This document shows positions 47,589 to 57,788 of a stretch of 64,000 nt of DNA, in pieces. Source of the DNA: Paramecium tetraurelia (lineage: Eukaryota; Ciliophora; Oligohymenophorea; Peniculida; Parameciidae). Both the position numbers and the translations under genes were made by a program. The DNA is taken from contig NW_001799544.1 of NCBI RefSeq assembly GCF_000165425.1, forward strand, positions 357,210 through 421,209. The letters are read 5' to 3'. Each line of letters begins with the position of its first letter. The stretch's first letter is position 1. Below the pieces are notes generated by a model. It ran no database searches. It had not been told where the DNA came from and was given only the letters and a program-made list of their open reading frames with translations.

Positions 47589-47681
47589 ATCCAAGTTTAA
47601 ACCAATATAATTGGCTGTGGGAGAGAGTCCTATTCCGGAACTCGAACCCATTTTTAATTAATCAAACGAAATAATATATTG
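47589..47681 (-). repeat. Right arm of the 93-bp inverted repeat
   Basis: Reverse complement of 47288-47380. The three differences are transitions. Read on the minus strand the arm contains GGGTTCGAGTTCCGG, close to a tRNA-type B box (GGTTCGANTCC), but no cloverleaf could be drawn around it. In a minus-strand transcript all three mismatches would be G-U pairs. Confidence 0.9.
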
Positions 47682-48211
47682 ATGCTTATTAATTATATTC
47701 TTTGATAATCCTTAAAAGGGTTATTTTAAGACAAGGATCTAAAAGGTAGAGTTATTAATTCTTATTTAATAAACTTTATTATTCATCAAATATAATTCTT
47801 CTTTCGAATTTAGGAACTTATTAATTAATCTATTGAATTTGATTAGATTAAGTTTCATGATTAAATAAATAAATGATTATATTCAAGTTTTAAGGATTAA
47901 AGTTATTCATTAATATAAAATCACGAATTTATTTTTGATATAAAGAACTTACGAAAAATACTTGATACCTTTAATTGTGAATCTATATCAATATAAAGAT
48001 TTTTAGAATAAAAATCATTCGTAATAACTAAATGATATTTCTAAACATAAATATTTTGGTAATGAAAACAAAAATCTATTTAAATTCTAAATCAATTTCA
48101 TCAAAGGGAGAGGCTGTCGAAAATTAAAGGAAATGATTATAATATTCACAATGATAGCACAATAATTTTGTTTTTAATATTAATCAATGTATTTTATAAT
48201 AAAATTAATTT
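47682..48211. other. Intergenic, no gene seen
   Basis: About 530 bp of A/T-rich DNA between the palindrome and the next gene. No protein-like frame or repeat was seen. Confidence 0.35.
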
Positions 48212-49199
48212 ATGGAGTCTTAAGATAAAAAACATCAGAAAAGACATGATTCCAGTGACAAATAAAAGGAGTTAAAGAAAATTTAGAAGCTTCAACAAAA
48301 AGGATAGGCTTTATTAAGAGAAGAAAAGCCACAGAGTAAGAAAGAAAAAAAGAGCAAGAAAGACAAGAGTATAATTAACAGAGAGAAAGTGATAAAAGCA
48401 TTTAAATCATTCATTAAGATCTTCTAAGATGACTTGGAGGAATTCTTTGATCTATTTTCTTAATTGGATGACGGGTGTGTAATTGAAACAGGAGGGATTG
48501 AAAATCAGAGTGTAAAGGAGAAACTTGATAAATTAATGGATAAACTTAAACTAAAAAATCAAGGGGATGACAAAGCCCCTATATTCAAGAAGGTCAATAA
48601 AAACATCAAATTGGAACACTATGTAAGAGGGTTATATGATGAAGTAGTGAAAGGAATAAAGTATTAAGAACCAGAATCAAGCAATTCAAATATTAGCAAA
48701 AGTGAATCACCAGAGAAAGTGAAAGAAGTGACTAAGAATGTTAAAGAGTAGGAGCCTTAAAAGTAATAGCCTTAGAGACTAGAAGAAAATTCAGAGATGG
48801 ACTTATTTTTGGAGGAGAATTTTGCATAGGGTGGCGAGAGAAAGTTAACGAGTTATTTGAATGAAAGAAAGAAAGTTTAAACATAACCCATTTAATAATA
48901 ATAATAGCAATAATAACAAAAGAATGGTAATTCTTATATAATAATAATTAGATAGTATATATTTAGGAGAATTACCATAAAAGCCTAAAAATCCTGAGGA
49001 AATAAAGTAGTTTATGATATGGTATGACTAAGAATTTAGACCAAAGAGTTTAGCAGAGGAACATAGGGAGAAATTGGAGAGGGAACGACTTGAAAAACTA
49101 AAAGCAGGCGGTGTATAACCAAATTAAAGAGGTAGAAGCTTATTAATAGATTAGGAGAGAAAAATTAACGTAAGGAGTTTAATAGAGATACAGACATGA
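48212..49199 (+). CDS. Lysine-rich hypothetical protein, 320 aa
   Basis: From ATG 48212 with one intron, 48927-48951 (25 nt). The N-terminus is strongly basic (KKHQKRHDSSDKQKELKK, SKKEKKSKKDKS), as in nuclear proteins. A compact region follows (KAFKSFIKIFQDDLEEFFDL, DDGCVIETGGIENQSVKEKL, HYVRGLYDEVVKGIKY). After that come a Glu/Pro/Gln tract and a run of ten glutamines written mostly as TAA. The C-terminus is charged and helical (AEEHREKLERERLEKLKAGG). The layout suggests a nuclear or RNA-associated factor, but I recognise no defined domain. Confidence 0.65.
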
Positions 49200-49318
49200 A
49201 TATGAATACATAGACAAGTTCAGAAGTGTTGGCAAGAATTAGATAATCCGGATCGCTAAATTAAAAGTTTTCATCTGGACATTTATAAAATTAATTCATA
49301 TGATTATTATTTAATTAT

Positions 49319-50440
49319 ATGTATTATTTGGCAACTCCTACTACTATTGAGAAATACACATAAAAGAATATCTTCCAAGATCCCATTATCGAAATTATGA
49401 AGAATAAAAGTCCAATGTCTGACAGGGATTTGGTTGGTCCCAAGTTTTCATTAAAGAAACTATCAGAAATGAAGACTTAATCCTGCGAATAGAGTTAGAT
49501 CCAGAATGTTGAACCATCAAGATTTGAGAAGTTCTATCAATCGATAAAACCTTCATTGGGATTAATGAAGTTAGAAAATAAGCTAAAATAATAAAGAGTC
49601 TCAGTTGAACCCAAAAAGAAGAAACCCAATTTGATCTAGCCTGAATTAATTAACAAGTAGGATCTATTATATCAATTGAAGATGATGAAGTTAAAAAACA
49701 GAATTCGTTAAGAATAAAAATCTGATTTAATTGACAATATGAAAAAGGAAGTTAAAATGGTTGTGACTAAAGAAGAAAGAATTCTCAATCAATTTCAATA
49801 GTTATAATAAAATAGGATAGAGACATCTCTAGTATTGGGTAATCGAACAGGCAGAAGTCTAGATAAAACCTTATACTAGAGATCGAATGACTTTCGACAA
49901 AAGTACGAGTTGAACTTGGCTTTGAATGATCATCTAATAGCAGATAAGAGGGTATGGTACCGTTAAATAAGAAAAAAGCATAACAGCTATTATGAGAATA
50001 GAGACCCTTACTCTGTTGATGAAAAACCAAATTATATGGATTCAACCCAAGTAGTTGCAGATATTTATACAAATTACTCTACTCATTATACTCCAAAATA
50101 GCAATTTACTGAAATCATACAAGTCAATCAAAAACTTAACCAACCTTTATACAGCAAGAAGACTTAGGACGATTTAAAAAAGAAGCTGAAGGAAATCAAT
50201 CCAGACTCTCCTTTGCTTTCATTTGATCATAAATTGGATATCTAATTATAAGGAATAAGCAAATTCGACAAAGAATATGAATGTGTGCTCTAGGATGATG
50301 ACAATCAATTGTATTAAATAGCAGAGAATTTAGATCATAAAAAATAATAAAGTGAAAATGAGAATGTCATTATTGCAAATTGGAATCTGAAAAAGAAGGG
50401 ACAGACCTTTTATCCTAAGATAACTAAATACATAATTTGA
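49319..50440 (+). CDS. Charged hypothetical protein, 373 aa
   Basis: One exon from ATG 49319 (MYYLATPTTIEKYTQKNIF) to TGA 50438-50440. It is rich in Lys, Gln, Asn and Tyr with helical charged stretches (QLKMMKLKNRIRQEQKSDLI, KKEVKMVVTKEERILNQFQ) and a Tyr-rich segment (HNSYYENRDPYSVDEKPNY). No membrane segment, signal or catalytic motif is visible. Such proteins are common among ciliate axoneme and cortex components, but that is only an analogy. I do not recognise a family. Confidence 0.6.
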
Positions 50441-51315
50441 ACATTAACTATAAATAAAGATATTGTTTATGATTATTTATAACTATTTCCTCAAATGGTG
50501 TGTACTAATTATTTTCTAATAAAAATCTTCAAAAATTCAACATAAATAAATTCACATATCTATTTAAGTCTTTCTATTTACTATATGTTTATCTTTGATG
50601 AGTATTTCATAATCAAAGAGTTGTATCTAGATTTAAATTTAGACATGTAATTCAAAAAATTATAATTAAAATAATCTTCATCATATTCTTCAGTACTTTA
50701 TTCTAAATATCCTTCCTTTCTTATTTCAAAAATGTAAGTAATTTAATTAATGGTTCTATATATATTATAATTATACTAATAGATTAAAACTTTGAGTGTT
50801 GAAAGTATTTTTGATTAATTATCAATAATTCATCAAAATTCTTAAATATACAAATAAATCGATGGTTATATATTCACTTATGAATTAATACAATGTTTCA
50901 TTTCAGGCTAGTAATAATATCTTCAATTTAATGATTATAAGTAATTATTTAAAGCTTGTTTAGAGTATTTATAGATGAGAAATATTAATTTAGACATATG
51001 TAATTCAATCTCCTAAAATTAATTTAACTTTGAATTAATATATTAATAATCATTATTGATCTTCAATTTATAATACGACCTTTTAGATATTTTTTTCTTA
51101 AATACTCTCTCTTAGAAAATGTATAGAATTAGGGTTATTTAGATTATATACTTCATCGGAATAAATCCATTTGATTTAATAGGGCTCTTTTGTTATGTTT
51201 TACACTATGAATAAATTGAGTAAAGAGTGCTCTAACTTATCTCTATAGATGTATGTGAATCCCAAATATTGTAATTTTATAATTTCCATTCAAACTATTT
51301 AATATAAAATTATAA
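50441..51315. other. AT-rich, no gene seen
   Basis: About 875 bp between the convergent ends of the preceding gene and the phosphatase-like gene. Frames are short and have noise composition. No repeats noted. Confidence 0.4.
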
Positions 51316-52212
51316 TCATTTTTAATTCAAAGCACTTTTTGTTCTATGAGTGATTCTTCTTCTTCTATGTCTAAGAGTTAATTATTCTTCTTCATTTTTG
51401 AATTGAGGAGAACTTTGAACTTGTTGCTCTTTGTTTTAAAGTTACTGTGCAGTAGAATCATCAATTTAGAAAGTGTAGTTCCTGATGTGTCTACTTGTTC
51501 TTTTTTCTGGACTCTTAGGATTGGATGATTACTTTCGTTTTTAGATTTAGCTCTGTTTATTCGGTGAGTAGAATATAGGTGTTTGTCCACCTTAACAAGA
51601 GCCGGTAGATTGTATATCATCCTGGGAATGGATAGAATCTTCCAGATATTATTGCTTCTGAGTCTACTCAATAATTCGCTGTTAGAATTTGGATGGAGTG
51701 ATGAGATTACAATAATTAATATTGTTTTCCTGGTTCTCTTGTTTGTGATTATGGATTTTAGTGTTGAATAATATGAGTTATTTTTTGAGTGGTAAAGAGG
51801 GATTCACTAGAGATTTCATTGATTTAAGATGATAGAAGGCTTTTTCATATTGCCATTATTTAACTTTGATTAAGTAGGCTATTGTTATTGCAGCACTCCA
51901 ATTTAGTCCATTAGAACAACATACCAAAACAGATGAACGCTTGATTTCATTTGAAATGAGCATGGCTATTCTTTCAAATGTTTTAATGATGTCTGTATGA
52001 TTGTCATCAACTTTCTAAATTAGTTACATAGAAAATACATGATAGGTGACAAAGTCTGTGTATTATTTGTAATTATGCTATCCCACTACAATGATAGTTC
52101 TGATGTTTTTTAATTGAAAATATTGAATAGATTCCAGGACGTGAACATTCCCTTGGTACAGCTTATGAAGTTTATCCTCCAAAACACTGAAGAGAAATGC
52201 TGAGTTGTGCAT
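51316..52212 (-). CDS. Dual-specificity phosphatase-like protein, probably inactive
   Basis: 298 residues, single exon, ATG 52212 (MHNSAFLFSVLEDKLHKLYQ) to TGA 51316-51318. Residues 1-150 follow a DSP fold: KLYQGNVHVLESIQYFQ, IRTIIVVG, then FERIAMLISNEIKRSSVLV and the signature region CCSNGLNWSAAITIAYLI, followed by KAFYHLKSMKSLVNPSL. The signature should be HCxxGxxRS; here it is VCCSNGLNWS, with His replaced by Val and the phosphate-binding Arg by Trp. The nucleophile position is still Cys. Loss of the Arg predicts a pseudophosphatase that binds rather than hydrolyses phosphoprotein. The C-terminal half is basic and Gln/Ser-rich. It diverges from the acyl-CoA dehydrogenase gene 64 bp away. 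Confidence 0.72.
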
Positions 52213-52276
52213 TTACTATGGTGTAATTAATTATATTTTTTGGATATTTAAAATGTAAATAATACGTAATAGGTTC

Positions 52277-53549
52277 ATGGTGAATCACATTCCAAGATTC
52301 GGATTTAAATACATGAGTGACAGCACCTTTCTCAATGAAGAGCATCTCTAAATATAGAAGGCAGCATTAGACTTTGCAAAAGAGAAGATGTTGCCATATT
52401 CAGCTGAATGGGATAAGAAACATCATTTTCCTAAGGATGTCTTACGTGAGTTAGCAGCAATGGGATTCTCAACAATATATGTAAAATAGGAATCAGGTAA
52501 AGTGTTAGAAAATGATGATAAGGTGGTGTTGGTTTGGATCGATTAACAGCAAGTGTAATCTTTGAGGCTCTATCATATGGAGATGTAACAACAACAGCAT
52601 ATTTAACAATTCAAAACATGTGTGCATACATGGTGGATTAATTTGGTAATGAAGAATAGAAAAAGACATGGATTCCTCGTTTTGGTACATTTGATGCATT
52701 TGCCTCATACTGTTTAACTGAACCCAATAGTGGCAGTGATAGCAAGAACATGAAGACATTTGCAAAGAAAGTATAATTGATATCGAAATATAGGATGGAA
52801 ATGATTATGTAATTAATGGATCTAAATGTTTTATTTCTGGAGGTTCTGTAAGTGATGTCTATTTGGTAATGTGTAAAACATCAGAGAAAGATGTATCATG
52901 CATCTTGGTTGAAAAAGGAACTCCAGGATTGTCATTTGGTAAACTCGAAGACAAAATGGGATGGAATGCTTCACCTACAGCCATGGTACTTTTTGATAAT
53001 GTACGTGTTCCTCAATCCAATCTTCTTGGAAAAGAAGGTAATGGATTTAAAATGGCAATGAGTGCATTGGATGGAGGCAGAATTAACATAGCATCTTGTT
53101 CTCTTGGAGGTGCATCATTTGCTTTTGATTTAACCAAAGATTATTTGCATGGTATCAAATAATTACTACTAATTGTCAAGATCGTAAATAATTTGGATAA
53201 CCACTCGCTGCATTTTAAGGTTTACAATTTAAATTTGCTGATATGGCCACCAATCTTGTTACTTCTAGATTGATTGTAAGATAGGCTGCTCAAATGATTG
53301 ACAACAGTCATCCTGATAAAACCTTGTATTCTGCTATGGCAAAGAGATATGCTACTGACAGTTGTTTCAATTTGGCCAATGAAGCCTTGCAACTCCATGG
53401 AGGTTACGGATATTTGAGAGAATATCAAGTTGAAAGGTGAGGATTTGTATTATATCAATAGAATTGTTAGAGATCTAAGAGTGCATCAAATACTGGAAGG
53501 TACCAATGAAATAATGAAAGTGATCATTTCTAGGAATCTGTTAAAATGA
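52277..53549 (+). CDS. ACAD8: Isobutyryl-CoA dehydrogenase-like acyl-CoA dehydrogenase
   Basis: 389 residues after introns 52497-52522, 52771-52793, 53152-53180 and 53437-53461. The protein starts [15 protein letters not shown], which could serve as a short mitochondrial signal; a second ATG lies at 52313. Family blocks are complete: [20 protein letters not shown], the flavin motif [71 protein letters not shown] and [12 protein letters not shown]. The last block and the overall wording are closest, by memory, to isobutyryl-CoA dehydrogenase, which oxidises isobutyryl-CoA in valine breakdown using FAD in mitochondria. A related short/branched-chain ACAD cannot be excluded without alignment. 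Confidence 0.85.
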
Positions 53550-53600
53550 TTTAATAATACAAACAATTATTAATTAGTTAATCAAATTAATCAAGTTCAA

Positions 53601-54892
53601 TCATTCTTCCAACCAATTCACTCTCCTTCCTTAATCCCAAATTCCATTTTTCATCTTACCATCAGGTAACACGTACTTTCCTCTGCCATGTTATTTACCA
53701 TCCTACCAATCACCATCATAATATCTCCCATCTGGCCAAGTATATTTGCCTATCCCTTGCTTTTTGTCATCCACATACTAACCTTGATAAGATCTCCCAT
53801 CTGACCATTGATAGTATCCCATCCCATGCATCTTATTGTCCTTCCATTATCCCTTGTAGATTCTTCCATCTGCCCAATAGTACTCTCCCTTAATGGATAT
53901 CATTTAATTTAAATACATAACCATTGATTCTATTGTCAACCCAATCTCCTTCATAATAGCTACCATCTGGCCAAGTGTACTTGCCTTTTCCTTATTTTTT
54001 CCCTTCATAATAATCCCCTTAATAACTGGATTAATCAATCCCTAAATTAAATATTGCTTCAATACATTTCTCCTCGCCTTTCCCATGTTGCAAATCATTC
54101 TTCCAATAGCCTTCATAAATAGCTCCATTATTCTGTTTGTAAATTCCATAACCATTTGCTCTATCATCTGCCCATTCTCCTATATAAGCATCCCCATCCA
54201 CATGATAAAATGATCCTTTCCCACAGGCCTTATTATCGACCCATTCCCCGTCGTATCTAGCACTGTCGGGCCATATTTAGACTCCTCTACCGTCTCTTTT
54301 ATTTCCGATCCATTCACCCTCATATGTAGCTCCACTCTTAAATACAAACAAAGGACGCTTTTCACGTGTTTTTTAATTAGTTGAGTTGCTGACTATATAG
54401 TTAGAGTAACTTGATTACCTCCAAACTCCTGACAATTGAAATATTAAACATTCTTTTTTTTGTCTTTACTTGCTATTGTTACTTAATCGCACTGTTATTC
54501 TTGATTCCTATCCTCCTCTTTTTAATTCTTCTCCGAAAGGGATTTCTTCACTTCTTAGTAATTCTACCTAGCTTTGTGTCCCTTCCAAATTTTTTATATT
54601 ACAACGGCCTTCTGATTCAAATTCTTATCATCCTTTATGTCTTTTTCCTGATCCTCTGCAAACACTGAAAACTTAGTATTCTTCTGTTCGGTTGGTGCAC
54701 ACTTAATCTATTTAAAATCATTCTAAAGTTGATAATATTCAATACCACATCTAATTGACTATTTTATGATTGTTATGAAACCGAAGACAATACTCTTCTT
54801 TAACTATCAGATTTTTTAGTCACTTCGATTTCGTTGATTATCTCCAACCTATCCTTCTAACATTAATTGCAATTCGAACAATTTCCTCCCAT
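53601..54892 (-). CDS. IQ-motif plus MORN-repeat protein with MGG start
   Basis: 403 residues after introns 54723-54748 (26 nt), 54393-54418 (26) and 53889-53916 (28). It begins MGGNCSNCNQCQKDRLE, a likely myristoylation and palmitoylation site. An IQ motif (AVVIQKIWKGHKARQNYQ) near residue 95 should bind calmodulin. From about residue 170 there are roughly nine MORN repeats, for example YEGEWIGNKRDGRGV, YDGEWVDNKACGKGS, YEGDWVDNRINGYGE and YDGDWQDGKQHGRGK. MORN proteins bind membranes and organise cortex or cilia in ciliates and apicomplexans. Together these suggest a calmodulin-regulated membrane-cortex linker (inference). Its stop lies 51 bp from the convergent dehydrogenase gene. Confidence 0.88.
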
Positions 54893-55088
54893 CCTAACTA
54901 ATTATTTATAATTTTTATAATTAGATCTCTTGGATATCTATCTCAATATTGATTAGTTATAAAAATATAGACGATTCATAATAAATTACAATCTTTCAAT
55001 ATATTTCATCAGAATCGCTAACCTTATATCAAACATATAATTAATTGTCATAATATTAAATTTTTGGATTTTGGAATTGCTCAATAAA
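54893..55088 (+). pseudogene. Possible fossil fragment of a protein kinase
   Basis: Just upstream of the CHAP gene one plus-strand frame reads HNIKFLDFGIAQ (about 55047-55085), the metal-binding DFG block of a protein kinase. Before it comes FHQNRQPYIKHIINC, where a catalytic loop is expected but only hints of it remain. No start codon or rest of a kinase domain is present. It may be a decayed remnant or a coincidence. Confidence 0.25.
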
Positions 55089-55676
55089 ATGGGAAATATT
55101 TGTAATAAGGAACCTGCTGTTGCTGGAATTGTTGACAATGTTCCAGCCTATTATAATAGAGGCATTAACTTCAGATCAAATTATGTCACTTTTGATAACA
55201 GATAAGTGTATACTGGAGTGAGGTTTTACACTATCCATTATTACTTTAGATTCCAATGTGTAGAATTTGCAAGACGATACCTTATCTAAACCAAAGGAGT
55301 TGTCTTCGGTGATGTTGGTTGTGCCTATCATATCTTTGATCTCAACACTGTCACAGACCTAGTGACCTAGTAACAGAGACAATTTTAATCAATCCCACAA
55401 GGAAGTTCCATTCCTCCTAAAAAAGGGGATCTCGTCATTTATTAAAAAAGTGGCAAATAATGGTGGGGACACGTTGCTGTTGTTACGAATGTCGATGGAA
55501 ACCTCATTGATTTGGCCGAATAGAACTATGATGAAGATTGGGATTCTCAAAGCTATGCTAGATAAGTCCTCTTAAAAAAAGAAGGCGACAAATATTTCCT
55601 AACAAATATCCGACAATATAAGCCACATGCTTGGGATTTGAATGAAGTTATTATTGGATGGAAGAGAGCTACTTGA
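55089..55676 (+). CDS. CHAP amidase resembling glutathionylspermidine amidase
   Basis: 195 residues in one exon, starting MGNICNKEPAVAG (possible myristoylation). The catalytic Cys lies in FRFQCVEFARRYL, followed by GVVFGDVGCAYHIFDL. The catalytic His is in WWGHVAVVTNVDG and the acidic residue in LIDLAEQNYDED. These three blocks and their spacing match the CHAP domain of glutathionylspermidine synthetase/amidase and trypanothione synthetase, which cleaves the amide between glutathione and spermidine. No synthetase domain is attached. A peptidoglycan-cleaving role against food bacteria is the other possibility for a CHAP enzyme, but there is no signal peptide. Confidence 0.78.
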
Positions 55677-56355
55677 TTGTTAAAATATTATTTAATGTTT
55701 TACAGTTGCATAAATGAGCATTATTAATTCCCAATTCAATTAATAATTATGATCCATCCTACTATCATATAATTAAATTACTTATAGATTAAATTAAAGT
55801 TAATGTTTTCAATTTCAAAATTTAAGCACTTAAGGGAATTGATATCACAATTAGATAACTTGTAATAAGACCCTTATATTGTTTTCAATATTTTAGACAT
55901 AATCAACATTGATATTTAAAAAGAAATTGTATTTGCTAATTGTCTCACTAATTATTATGATAATAATCTTAACAATTTTATCAATATCAATTATTTTTGT
56001 AAAATTATTATTTCCAATTAATTCAAGTTGACTTTTTAAAATTTGAACTATAATTACAATTTATATATTATTTTAACCAAAACTAAAAGGTTCATCTTAT
56101 TCACTTTTTGGAGATATTTTTTATTGAGTATTTTCTTACTAACACTCTCCCATCATAATAAGACAGGTTGTATTAGAATTACGAATAGAACATACTAAAA
56201 AAGCAAATTTTGTTATGTAAAAAATGAGGATTAATTACATGAAAGTAAAATAGGATCAAGAAAGTATTACATAATTTAGATTTTTTTAAAATTCTAAAAT
56301 CAATTAGATATAATTTTGTATTATAAGTTTCCACATATTGTGAAATTAAATATAA
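55677..56355. other. AT-rich, no gene seen
   Basis: About 680 bp between the convergent ends of the CHAP and TPR genes. No frame with protein-like composition and no repeat noticed. Confidence 0.4.
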
Positions 56356-57788
56356 TCATTTATTATTGAAGTTAATACTACTTTTTGGTTAAAACGTAAG
56401 AGGGTTGCCTGTACTTTTTTGGAAAATCCCTATCCCTTCCATCTATTTTGGTGGTTGTTATATATATGGATTATAACACTTTTTTTTTATTTCTAATAAG
56501 AATTTATTTAATGGATATTTTCTCAGTGCTTAATCGACATATGCAAGAGCTTCGTTTTAATTACCATGTAATCGTAAACTGCCAGCTAATATATTAAAAG
56601 AGATTTGTGTACCTTTTACTATTAATGCCTACAAATTCATTGGTTCAACATTTAATACTTATTCAGCACATAAAATAGCATCACCATAGTTTCCAATGTT
56701 GTATAAGCTTTAAACTAATAGGTTTACAGATTTGGCTACATTTTATTATTAAGGAGCAAATATTCATTGATTCTATTTAGAGTGCCCTGTCAGCCCAATT
56801 AATGGCCTCCTCATAATCTTTAAGCGATTTTAAGCATTCAGCTATTAAATTTATAAGGATTGTCTACCTTTAATAATTATGCATTGCAAATTGTTTGAAT
56901 CTATAAAAAGAACCTTATCAGCGAATTGAATCGCTTCTTCGAATTTTCCAAGCCCTTTTAAGATTTCAACTAACATTTTTTAAAATCGCATACCTTTTGT
57001 CTAGAGTAATTAGGGGTTTTTTGGGTCTTATTAGAGTGCTTGATCAGCCTTTATGTTGGCTTCACTAAAATATTTGAGCATTTTTAAGAATTCAGCTAAA
57101 AATATAGATATCATTTTTTTACCTGTTAAGTGCAAACGTTGAACATCGTCATATAAATTGATTGGTATTAATTTTTTCAAATTTTCCATTGCTTCATTAA
57201 ATTTAGGGTTATTATAATATACGATTTATCTGATTTAGTCTAAAATATAAAAATATTTTTAATACTATTTTAATGTGGTTCATCTACTTATTTAATTTGT
57301 TAATAATCTTATTTTTCTATATTTATATTCTCTAAGCCAAATACACTACCGCATTTATTTATTGATTCACATAAAACTATGGATTTATTATTTATGTCTT
57401 GTAGAATGTTCAGAGAAAAATTTTTATATTGGAATATTTAATTAACTGCAGAACTCACTTATTTTGGGTCAATTTTACACAATTCTGAATTTGTTAATAG
57501 AAATTTATTCTTCAAACCTTATTCTAATAAGGAAAATGATTTAGTAATATAAGCAAAGATTTAGTGTAATTGTTATATGATTTCTTCAATTTATAGCCTA
57601 TTATTTTCTATATAATCAAACAAATCAGCAATCCTTTTTTAATCTCCTGAATGAATATTGTGATCGCCATTTCTTACGCATTCAAAACAAAAAATTCTAC
57701 TTTTTTTACAAAATTAATTGAAGCAAGTAAATTCTGCTTAACAATCATGCATTGGACACTTTAATATTATTTCCTATTATTATTTCAT
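56356..57788 (-). CDS. B-box-like zinc finger plus TPR protein with one TPR per exon
   Basis: 426 residues, seven exons; introns at 57265-57287, 57096-57122, 56970-56993, 56842-56867, 56715-56739 and 56586-56612. The N-terminus is a Cys/His zinc module: LKCPMHDCQAEFTCF, FCKKSRIFCFECVRNGDHNIH. A helical region follows. The C-terminal half is tandem TPRs such as KYFSEANIKADQALQQDP, LGKFEEAIQFADKVLFID, LKDYEEAINWADRALQIE and IGNYGDAILCAEQVLNVE. Exons 3 to 6 are each exactly 102 nt, one 34-residue TPR, all with phase-1 junctions. TPRs bind peptide partners, so a scaffold or adaptor role is likely; the partner is unknown. Confidence 0.8.

Noticed and set aside
47288-47681. tRNA gene in the palindrome arm
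   Set aside because: Only a B-box-like string is present; no acceptor, D or anticodon arm can be folded from the flanks.
57690-57720. Frameshift in the B-box region of the TPR gene
   Set aside because: It came from miscounting a T run; with the correct count the frame is continuous.
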